Assembly (NCBI GenBank): GCA_938033975.1
Contig: CALHKJ010000567.1
Span: 1-5,498 of the forward strand
DNA length: 5,498 bases
Direction of reading: 5' to 3'
Source: an uncultured Saprospiraceae bacterium
Lineage (GTDB): Bacteria; Bacteroidota; Bacteroidia; Chitinophagales; Saprospiraceae
Shown here: piece by piece, positions 1 to 4,929 of the stretch
Layout: every line of letters starts with the position of its first letter
Numbering within the stretch: the first letter of the stretch is position 1
The notes under the pieces: generated by a model
Told to the model about the DNA's origin: nothing
What the model saw: the letters and a program-made list of their open reading frames with translations, nothing else
The model's database searches: none
Program-made: the position numbers and the translations under genes

Positions 1-1
1 A

Positions 2-601
2 GGGATTTTAGATGGGGTAACTACCAATCCATCATTAATGGCAAAAGAAGGCATCTCAGGAAGAGATAATATCCTTGCTCACTATAAGAAGATCTGTGAT
101 TTGGTAGATGGTGATGTTAGTGCCGAAGTAATTTCAACAGATTTTCAAGGAATGAAAGATGAGTTGATGGAATTAAAAGATATCGCACCTAATATTGTGA
201 TTAAGATACCAATGATAAAAGATGGAATAAAGGCATTAAGCTTTTGCAGAGACAATGGAATTCCAACTAATTGTACTCTAATCTTTTCTGCTGGCCAAGC
301 TTTGATGGCTGCAAAAGCAGGAGCCACTTATATCTCTCCATTTATTGGAAGAATTGATGACATTACATGGGATGGTATAGAATTGGTGAGACAGATCGCT
401 GAAATGTATGCTATCCAAATGTTTGATACTGAAATTTTAGCAGCATCCATAAGAAATTCAAATCACATTGTTCAAGCTGCGCAAGCAGGTGCAGATATTG
501 TTACTTGTCCATTGGCTCCAATTCTTGGATTGTTAAAGCACCCATTGACAGATATTGGTCTTGAAAAATTCTTAGCAGATCATAACAAAGCTAATTCTTA
601 G
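2..601 (+). CDS. fsa: Transaldolase of the short Fsa/TalC class (5' end cut by window edge)
   Basis: This class I aldolase moves or releases dihydroxyacetone units from fructose 6-phosphate in the cytosolic pentose-phosphate network. The frame is open from base 2, and the visible start reads GVTTNPSLMAKEG, the N-terminal signature of the family. The ATG at 38 is therefore internal; about 20 residues lie off the edge. Numbering from that ATG, the Schiff-base lysine is K56 in VIKIP. Also visible are SAEV (E29), SPFIGRIDD (F102, R105) and the C-terminal ADIVTCPL...KHPLTDIGLEKF stretch. Length fits the 210-220 residue short family. From family knowledge, true fructose-6-phosphate aldolases carry Gln and Tyr where this protein has Glu and Phe, so I infer transaldolase activity is more likely. 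Its stop overlaps the convergent phosphorylase stop by 4 bases. Confidence 0.93.
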   Translation, partial: GILDGVTTNPSLMAKEGISGRDNILAHYKKICDLVDGDVSAEVISTDFQGMKDELMELKDIAPNIVIKIPMIKDGIKALSFCRDNGIPTNCTLIFSAGQALMAAKAGATYISPFIGRIDDITWDGIELVRQIAEMYAIQMFDTEILAASIRNSNHIVQAAQAGADIVTCPLAPILGLLKHPLTDIGLEKFLADHNKANS

Positions 602-613
602 AGACTAAGAATT
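593..613. terminator. Bidirectional terminator hairpin across two convergent stop codons
   Basis: Arms AATTCTTAG (593-601) and CTAAGAATT (605-613) are perfect 9-bp complements around an AGA loop. The left arm contains both stop codons. On the plus strand TTTTA follows. On the minus strand the tail is only moderately T-rich (AGCTTTGTTA). With three G/C pairs the stem is weak, but its place exactly at a tail-to-tail junction supports a terminator for both genes. Confidence 0.55.
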
Positions 614-1449
614 TTACTTAACATCCATTCGATCATTCTTGTTTCTGTTTCAGCTGGTTTTGAGCTGAAAATGCCTTCCTTCCTATTTGCTAAAAGAGCA
701 TTGATAGAAATTGCTTTATGACCAAGCAATTTAGACATGGCATATATTCCTGCCGTTTCCATTTCTAGATTGGTAATCTGCAAGTCTCCAAAATCTTTCT
801 CTTGTAATTTGTTCAACCAATTGTTAGCTCTTGGCTTCAATCTCACAGTCCTCATTTGAGGTCCATAAAACCCATTGGCCGTAACAGTGATACCATTCAA
901 GATTTGCGGATCTTGGAAGTGCGCTACAAGAGCTTTATCCGCTTCAACGTAATAGCAATGAATGTTGTCAATGCCTAAGTCTAATTCATGCATAGCTTCA
1001 TTAGACTCATACTCATAAAAGTTTAATAAGCCTTCTGTTCCAATTGCAGCATTTGAAATCAATAGGCTATCAACAGCAATTTCGGATTTCAAAACACCTG
1101 AGGTACCCACTCGAATAAATTGCAGAGAACTCAGCTTATCTTTAACTGTCCTTGTTTGAAAATCAATATTAAAAAGTGCATCAATCTCATTAAAGACGAT
1201 ATCAATATTATCTGTTCCTATACCTGTCGAAATAACGCTAATTCTCTTGCCTTTATAAATTCCAGTTACGGTTTTGAATTCTCTTTTTTGTACCGTCAAG
1301 TCGATACTATCAAAGTATGATGCGACTTTATCTACTCGATTTTGATCTCCAACAGTTATGATACAAGGAGCCAAATCCCCAGGCTTAAGATTTAGGTGAT
1401 AGATAGTACCATCACTATTTATGATTAACTCCGATTCAGGTATTCTCAT
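598..1449 (-). CDS. udp: Uridine phosphorylase (nucleoside phosphorylase family)
   Basis: This enzyme splits uridine with phosphate into uracil and ribose 1-phosphate for pyrimidine salvage in the cytosol. The 283-residue protein shows the family order: GDQNR at 34-38 (usually GDPxR, phosphate site), STGIGTDN at 74-81, RVGTSG ending at 118, GFYGPQMR near 193-200 and EMETA at 229-233, which contacts the ribose. Gln198 and Arg200 in the GPQMR segment match the uracil-binding Gln/Arg pair of uridine phosphorylases, favouring uridine over purine nucleosides. I chose the ATG at 1449 because MRIPESELIIN matches the usual beginning of Bacteroidota homologues. The longer frame opens with TTG at 1476 and runs through a hairpin. 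Unusual residues are Gln in GDQNR and Val in GTSGVL. The gene lies 67 bases behind the metallopeptidase on the same strand, so co-transcription is possible. Confidence 0.9.
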   Translation of the reverse strand: MRIPESELIINSDGTIYHLNLKPGDLAPCIITVGDQNRVDKVASYFDSIDLTVQKREFKTVTGIYKGKRISVISTGIGTDNIDIVFNEIDALFNIDFQTRTVKDKLSSLQFIRVGTSGVLKSEIAVDSLLISNAAIGTEGLLNFYEYESNEAMHELDLGIDNIHCYYVEADKALVAHFQDPQILNGITVTANGFYGPQMRTVRLKPRANNWLNKLQEKDFGDLQITNLEMETAGIYAMSKLLGHKAISINALLANRKEGIFSSKPAETETRMIEWMLSKILSL

Positions 1450-1454
1450 ATATG

Positions 1455-1477
1455 CTTGCAATAACTTGTATTGCAAG
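1455..1477 (-). promoter_or_regulatory. Perfect inverted repeat in the uridine phosphorylase leader
   Basis: CTTGCAATA (1455-1463) and TATTGCAAG (1469-1477) are perfect 9-bp complements separated by 5 bases. The repeat ends 5 bases before the ATG at 1449. In mRNA it would form a hairpin covering the ribosome-binding region; in DNA it would be a 23-bp operator-like palindrome. No T-run follows it, so it does not look like a terminator for the upstream gene. Its role as a regulatory site is inferred. Confidence 0.5.
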
Positions 1478-1516
1478 ATAGAATTAAAATGAGAGCAGCC
1501 GAAAATCTTTTTCTAA

Positions 1517-2314
1517 TTATAAATTAGCCCAGTCTAACATTTCTTTGTACAATTCATCTTGTGAAGCTTCGTGTTCACACATTTGTACATAGTTTAAATT
1601 TTTAACTTCCATCATATATTGTACAATGAGTGAGTACTTAAAGTAAGAAAAGATCTGCATGGTGCCATCAGCCAATTCAAAAACAGGAAAAGCTCCAGAT
1701 TTCAATTTATCTTGCTCTAAAAATTTTTGAATTCTTGATTTTAGCAATCCATCGTTGGCGTATTCTCTCGCTACATAATCTGCATATCCTTCTAGCTTCC
1801 AGTGTATATTCACCCCCTTTGTTAATTTGAAAACTCTTCTAAAACTTTCATCAAATTGAAGATTGTGTATAAACTCATGGGCTAGGAGATAGCTCAATTT
1901 GAAAGTTCTAAGCTCATGATTATTGACTGGCCATTGTGATGTGACAATATTGTTTTCAAAGTCTGGTTCACAATTGAATATGATTGTTTTATCAAAAAGA
2001 GCGTATGCTAAAGGTGGGCCATCTCCACGCATCAATGGATGAATCTTAGGATAAAGTTGATCATCATTTAAACAAAGATCAAGAGATATTTTATCATGAT
2101 ATAACTCTGATTTCTTTAAGATTTCAATTGCCTCTAATACAACTTCTTCTGTGCCATTTGCTAAATCATCATTGTGGTATACAATTATAAAGTCAAATTC
2201 GGTTTCATTGGCATAAGAAAGACTAGGATTGATTAACAAAGTGGACCATACAATGGTCGTAAGTCCAAGTACGGACAAAGCACTGAGCAAGACCTTTTTT
2301 ATTACTTTAAACAT
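1517..2314 (-). CDS. Secreted HExxH metallopeptidase-like protein (putative gluzincin)
   Basis: I do not recognise the exact family. Numbered from the ATG at 2314 (265 residues), the protein begins with a signal peptide: basic start MFKVIKK, hydrophobic core at about 8-27 and a likely cleavage after LSYA (residue 35). It is therefore probably periplasmic or secreted. HEFIH at 146-150 is a zinc-binding HExxH motif, and E175 in LEGYADYVARE, 25 residues later, is well placed as the third ligand of a gluzincin. The rest is mixed alpha/beta without recognisable accessory domains. An ATG at 2359 would add 15 polar residues before the signal peptide. I prefer 2314 because that start gives a normal signal peptide and follows an A-rich leader. 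Proteolytic activity is inferred from the motif; the substrate is unknown. The uridine phosphorylase follows 67 bases downstream. Confidence 0.75.
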   Translation of the reverse strand: MFKVIKKVLLSALSVLGLTTIVWSTLLINPSLSYANETEFDFIIVYHNDDLANGTEEVVLEAIEILKKSELYHDKISLDLCLNDDQLYPKIHPLMRGDGPPLAYALFDKTIIFNCEPDFENNIVTSQWPVNNHELRTFKLSYLLAHEFIHNLQFDESFRRVFKLTKGVNIHWKLEGYADYVAREYANDGLLKSRIQKFLEQDKLKSGAFPVFELADGTMQIFSYFKYSLIVQYMMEVKNLNYVQMCEHEASQDELYKEMLDWANL

Positions 2315-2380
2315 ATTTGTTGGATTATGTGAATTAAAATCATGATTTAAAATATGCATTCAAAAACAATTTGAATAAAT

Positions 2381-2393
2381 CTTTGGACCAAAG
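2381..2393. promoter_or_regulatory. Operator-like 13-bp palindrome in a divergent intergenic region
   Basis: CTTTGG A CCAAAG is a perfect 6-bp inverted repeat around one central base. It lies between the metallopeptidase and the ArsC-like gene and overlaps the candidate -7 box for the metallopeptidase. Binding by a dimeric regulator is inferred from symmetry and position only. Confidence 0.3.
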
Positions 2394-2422
2394 GCATCAT
2401 TATATCTATTAAGAAGAACAAA
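2389..2422 (-). promoter_or_regulatory. Candidate Bacteroidota promoter for the metallopeptidase gene
   Basis: On the minus strand, TTTG (complement of 2419-2422) is followed after 22 bases by TGCCTTTG (complement of 2389-2396), one mismatch from the Bacteroidota -7 consensus TAnnTTTG. The spacing is acceptable for the -33/-7 pair. Transcription would start near 2382 and give a leader of about 65-70 bases to the ATG at 2314. Confidence 0.3.
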
Positions 2423-2426
2423 TCTC

Positions 2427-2459
2427 TTGACAATTTTTTAATCTTAAATATTACATTCG
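2427..2459 (+). promoter_or_regulatory. Candidate promoter for the ArsC-like gene
   Basis: TTGACA at 2427-2432 supplies a -33 TTG, and TACATTCG at 2452-2459 matches TAnnTTTG with one mismatch, 22 bases after the TTG. A sigma70-like reading (TTGACA, 16 bases, TATTAC) is also possible. Either would start transcription a few bases to about 20 bases before the ATG at 2477, leaving a short leader. Confidence 0.35.
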
Positions 2460-2476
2460 CAAGAAATATTGATAAA

Positions 2477-2818
2477 ATGAGAAAAGCATATATCCTAAAC
2501 AGTTGCAGTACCTGTCAGCGAATAATCAAAGAATTGGATTGGCAAGATGAAATCCAAAATATCAAAGAGAAAAACATTGATGCCAAGACCTTAGATAAAC
2601 TAAAGAAAATCATTGGTTCATACGAAGGCTTGTTTAATAAACGAGCAATGAAGTACCGATCAATGGGTTTGAATGAAATGAATCTTACTGAAAAGGATTA
2701 TAGAAAATACATCTTAGAAGAATATACTTTTTTGAAGAGACCTGTTTTAATCGTTGATGATTTGGCATTTGCAGGTAATGCAAAGAAGACGGTGGAAGCG
2801 GTCAAAGCGGTGCTTTGA
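2477..2818 (+). CDS. ArsC/Spx-family thioredoxin-fold protein
   Basis: The 113-residue protein is a cytosolic member of the ArsC-like thioredoxin-fold family (arsenate reductase, YffB, Spx). The N-terminal ILNSCSTCQ carries a CxxC pair at Cys10 and Cys13, the same positions as the Spx redox switch. FNKRAMKYRSMGL (about 53-65) and FLKRPVLIVDD (about 85-95) match the conserved family segments, the latter including the KRP arginine (R88). Where classical arsenate reductases carry a third active-site arginine, this protein has AGNAKK, so arsenate reduction is uncertain; a thiol-redox or regulatory role is as likely. Length is normal for the family. No ars operon genes are beside it. The start has an A-rich leader. 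The stop is followed after 2 bases by the hexamer repeats of the downstream cassette. Confidence 0.88.
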   Translation: MRKAYILNSCSTCQRIIKELDWQDEIQNIKEKNIDAKTLDKLKKIIGSYEGLFNKRAMKYRSMGLNEMNLTEKDYRKYILEEYTFLKRPVLIVDDLAFAGNAKKTVEAVKAVL

Positions 2819-2883
2819 ATTAAAATGAAAATGAAAATTAAAATGTTCAACTTTGAATGAAAATGAAAATAAGAATGAAAATG
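2813..2883 (+). repeat. Imperfect 38-bp tandem repeat spanning the end of the ArsC-like gene
   Basis: CTTTGAAT followed by hexamers occurs at 2813 and again at 2851, an offset of 38 bases. Over 33 aligned bases I count 29 identities. The first copy includes the last codon and stop of the ArsC-like gene (CTT TGA), so the end of the gene seems to have been copied together with the hexamer tract. Confidence 0.65.
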
Positions 2884-2895
2884 AAAATTTTGATT
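2855..2895 (+). repeat. Left inverted repeat of the four-helix-bundle cassette
   Basis: The arm consists of GAAAAT-type hexamers in one register (GAAAAT at 2859, 2865, 2877 and 2883, with AAGAAT at 2871), ending in TTTTGATT at the inner side. It matches the reverse complement of 3393-3433 at 35 of 41 positions. The innermost 18 bases match at 17. Similar hexamers also cover 2821-2844 outside it. Confidence 0.75.
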
Positions 2896-2965
2896 AGGAG
2901 TGCAATAACTGTTTACCTATTCCATCAAAAACTCACTTATCATTACATCATTAAATGAAGACGAA

Positions 2966-3319
2966 ATGAATGAGACTTATGATTTCGAGGAGAGGTTAAT
3001 TCAATTTGCTGGAGAAACTATCTTATTTATTAAAACCTTACCTAATACAGATACTGGACGATACTATGCAAGTCAAACAATGCGCTCTTCGGGAAGTTCC
3101 GCATTGAATTATGGAGAAGCTAAAGGGACTACTACAAACAAGGATTTCAGACACAAAATGACAATAGTGCTAAAAGAATTAAAAGAAACGCACGTTTCCC
3201 TAAGAATCATGGAATATGTAAAATTTGGCAACGCTGACAAAAGGAATAGTTTAATTCGAGAAACAAAAGAACTTGCCGCAATAAGTGCAAAAATGATTTT
3301 AAACAATAAATCTAGTTGA
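2966..3319 (+). CDS. Four helix bundle protein (S23 / 23S rRNA intervening-sequence family)
   Basis: This 117-residue protein belongs to the small four-helix-bundle family first found as the open reading frame inside 23S rRNA intervening sequences (TIGR02436 type) and structurally related to Avd of diversity-generating retroelements. The family pattern is clear along the sequence: FEERLIQFAGETILF (helix 1), LPNTDTGRYYASQTMRSSGSS, ALNYGEAKG, then KDFRHKMTIVLKELKETHVSLRIM and a final helix with RETKELAAISAKMI. Such proteins usually form basic pentamers that bind nucleic acid; their cellular role is not settled. The ATG at 2966 has an A-rich leader and fits the family start. The gene sits almost centrally between two inverted hexamer repeats, 70 and 73 bases from their inner ends. 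No reverse transcriptase, template or variable repeat is visible, so an Avd role is not supported here. Confidence 0.9.
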   Translation: MNETYDFEERLIQFAGETILFIKTLPNTDTGRYYASQTMRSSGSSALNYGEAKGTTTNKDFRHKMTIVLKELKETHVSLRIMEYVKFGNADKRNSLIRETKELAAISAKMILNNKSS

Positions 3320-3392
3320 TTTTCCACAAGTCAACATCTCTTCTTCTTACTGAGAATTTAACTTAAAAACTCAAAACCTGTAACTGCAACTA

Positions 3393-3434
3393 AATCAAGA
3401 TTTTCATTTTGATTTTCATTTTGATTTTCATTTG
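3393..3434 (+). repeat. Right inverted repeat: three copies of a 12-mer
   Basis: GATTTTCATTTT occurs at 3399 and 3411 perfectly and at 3423 with its final base changed (T to G at 3434). The inner end AATCAAGA makes the arm the inverted partner of 2855-2895. It ends 8 bases before the stop of the convergent lipoprotein gene. Next to it on the inner side are two other hexamers, CTGTAA CTGCAA at 3379-3390. Confidence 0.8.
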
Positions 3435-3442
3435 TTTACACT

Positions 3443-3940
3443 CTAATCACAAACAAGAATAATCATTTCTGTAGTAATAACATTACTCATATTACCTGCA
3501 CGATCCGTCAATTGAATATCCAAGGTTAAGGTATCAGTAGGTAAGTTTTCTGGAGCATTGCAGGCTGGAATGTTAGTGCCTTCGAAAACACAACAGGTTG
3601 TAAAAAGTGTAAGTTGAACGGATCCTTCAATACCATTGGCAGCTCCTTGTTCGGGCACAAAAGGTGTTTTATATCGATCATATATATTACCAGTCCGGTT
3701 GTCTGTTATAGTCAAATCAAATCCAATTTGATCTTCTGCAATACCAATATCTCCGTCTCCATCTTTAAAATCAAAAAATAATAACAAGGAATCACCTAAG
3801 ACACTACTTTGAACCATAGTATCTTTACTAATACCTACATAACTTAATTCTGGTACGATCGAAAAATCGGGGCTTATAGTACATCCAAAGAATGTTGTAC
3901 CAATCAGAATGATTATAAGGTATTTGTATTTTATTTGCAT
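3443..3940 (-). CDS. Small secreted lipoprotein with DGDGDIG motif, function unknown
   Basis: I do not recognise a named family. The 165-residue product starts with a lipoprotein signal peptide: basic MQIKYKY, hydrophobic LIIILIGTTF and FFGC with the lipidated cysteine at position 20. It should therefore be anchored in a membrane, probably the outer membrane. FKDGDGDIG at 58-66 is an Asp-rich turn seen in many Bacteroidota lipoproteins and may bind calcium (inferred). The second half looks like a beta-sandwich: LTITDNRTG, LTLDIQLTDRAGNMSN. Four further cysteines (116, 117, 127, 164) could form disulfides in the periplasm. The start is fixed by the signal peptide, since the next Met is at residue 42. 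The start codon lies only 2 bases from that of the divergent acyltransferase gene, so promoter and leader must lie inside that gene. Confidence 0.8.
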   Translation of the reverse strand: MQIKYKYLIIILIGTTFFGCTISPDFSIVPELSYVGISKDTMVQSSVLGDSLLLFFDFKDGDGDIGIAEDQIGFDLTITDNRTGNIYDRYKTPFVPEQGAANGIEGSVQLTLFTTCCVFEGTNIPACNAPENLPTDTLTLDIQLTDRAGNMSNVITTEMIILVCD

Positions 3941-3942
3941 AA

Positions 3943-4929
3943 ATGTTATCCAGAGAAAAATTAATACAATCGATTTATGGTCTCTTTAATGATTCTTCTC
4001 ATAAAGATGAGCTAATCTTAGAACTATTTCAATATCAAATTAAGAATAATCCTATATTCTTGGCATTTGTTGAGTCGATTAATGCTACTAAATGTCCGAC
4101 AACACTAGATCAGCTCAGTTATTTACCAATTTCATTTTTCAAGACCCATCAGCTTAAATCAAAAATATGGGATGATAAGCTGACCTTCAGCAGTAGTGGA
4201 ACAACTGGAACAAATACTTCAAAACACTTTGTAAAAGATCCATCTATTTATCATAGAGTTTCAAAAGAAATATTTGAGAATAGCTATGGTGCCCTAAAGG
4301 ATAAAGTTATTCTAGGTCTCTTGCCATCTTACTTAGAACGACAAGATAGTTCATTGGTGTACATGGTTAATTACTTTATGGAACAATCAGCAGAGGAATG
4401 TTCTTTTTATTTGGACAACTTCCAAGTTTTAAAAGAAAGATTAGATCAGCTTCAAGATACTGGAAAGGACATTGTTCTATTTGGAGTGAGCTTTGCTTTG
4501 TTGGATTTTGCTAAAAAGTATAAAATTCAAAACACCAATTTGATTATTATTGAAACAGGTGGAATGAAGGGTAGAGCTAAAGAGATGATAAGATCTTCTT
4601 TACACTCTGAAATAAAACTGGGCTTTCCCAATGCGAGTATTCACTCAGAATATGGAATGACGGAATTATTATCTCAAGCATATGCAAATGGTGAAAAATT
4701 TGAAACACCGCCAACTATGCAGATGAGTTGTAGAGAAATCGGGGATCCATTTACGGAAGTAAGAAAAGGAAAAACAGGAATACTACATATCGTTGATTTG
4801 GCAAACATAGATAGTTTGGCTTTCATTGCAACAGAAGATCTCGGAAGATGTTACGAAGATCAAAGCTTTGAAGTATTAGGCAGGGCAGACAACAGCATTG
4901 CAAGAGGATGCAACTTACTATATGTTTAG
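3943..4929 (+). CDS. LuxE-like acyl transferase / acyl-protein synthetase (ANL superfamily)
   Basis: The 328-residue protein is a short member of the adenylate-forming superfamily, of the LuxE (acyl-protein synthetase) type. It would activate an acyl group with ATP and transfer it to a thiol. Visible motifs are FSSSGTTGT at 82-90 (phosphate-binding loop), ETGGMKGR at 204-211, SEYGMTE at 235-241 (adenylate binding), ATEDLG at 296-301 and GRAD at 313-316 (hinge). The large C-terminal ANL domain is absent, as is usual for LuxE. RGCNLLYV ends the protein; its Cys323 is a candidate acyl-carrying cysteine, since LuxE is acylated on a cysteine near its C terminus (inferred by position). No luxC-like reductase, acyl carrier protein or luciferase gene is nearby, so substrate and pathway are unknown. 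It diverges from the lipoprotein gene after 2 bases and overlaps the amidase stop by 4. Confidence 0.88.
   Translation: MLSREKLIQSIYGLFNDSSHKDELILELFQYQIKNNPIFLAFVESINATKCPTTLDQLSYLPISFFKTHQLKSKIWDDKLTFSSSGTTGTNTSKHFVKDPSIYHRVSKEIFENSYGALKDKVILGLLPSYLERQDSSLVYMVNYFMEQSAEECSFYLDNFQVLKERLDQLQDTGKDIVLFGVSFALLDFAKKYKIQNTNLIIIETGGMKGRAKEMIRSSLHSEIKLGFPNASIHSEYGMTELLSQAYANGEKFETPPTMQMSCREIGDPFTEVRKGKTGILHIVDLANIDSLAFIATEDLGRCYEDQSFEVLGRADNSIARGCNLLYV

Larger units (their letters stand above)
2821..3434 (+). mobile_element. IVS-like cassette: four-helix-bundle gene between inverted hexamer repeats
   Basis: The cassette consists of a left AAAATG-type hexamer tract, 70 bases of spacer, the four-helix-bundle gene, 73 bases of spacer and a right tract in inverted orientation. 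The inner 41 bases of each tract (2855-2895 and 3393-3433) are inverted repeats at 35 of 41 positions; in RNA, three of the six mismatches become G-U pairs. It occupies nearly the whole space between the stops of two convergent genes, leaving 2 and 8 bases. The layout copies that of 23S rRNA intervening sequences, which also enclose an S23-type gene in a stem. Mobility is inferred; no transposase, reverse transcriptase or clear target-site duplication is visible. Confidence 0.5.

Noticed and set aside
1450..1476. Nine-residue N-terminal extension of the uridine phosphorylase from a TTG at 1476
   Set aside because: It uses a rare start, runs through the 9-bp hairpin and precedes the conserved MRIPESELIIN beginning.
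1501..1513. GAAAA / TTTTC inverted repeat behind the metallopeptidase gene
   Set aside because: A 5-bp, nearly all A/T stem is too weak to call a terminator.
2315..2359. Upstream ATG at 2359 for the metallopeptidase
   Set aside because: It would put 15 polar residues before a complete signal peptide and has a T-rich rather than A-rich leader; kept only as an alternative.
2955..2969. Mini reading frame MKTK ending in ATGA overlap with the four-helix-bundle start
   Set aside because: Four codons in an A-rich leader can occur by chance; no further support for translational coupling.
3315..3335. GTTGA / TCAAC inverted repeat after the four-helix-bundle gene as a terminator
   Set aside because: Only 5 bp with an 11-base loop and no clear T-run.
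2821..3434. Diversity-generating retroelement or CRISPR array
   Set aside because: There is no reverse transcriptase, template/variable repeat pair or unique spacers; the repeats are continuous hexamers, and the Avd-like fold alone is not enough.
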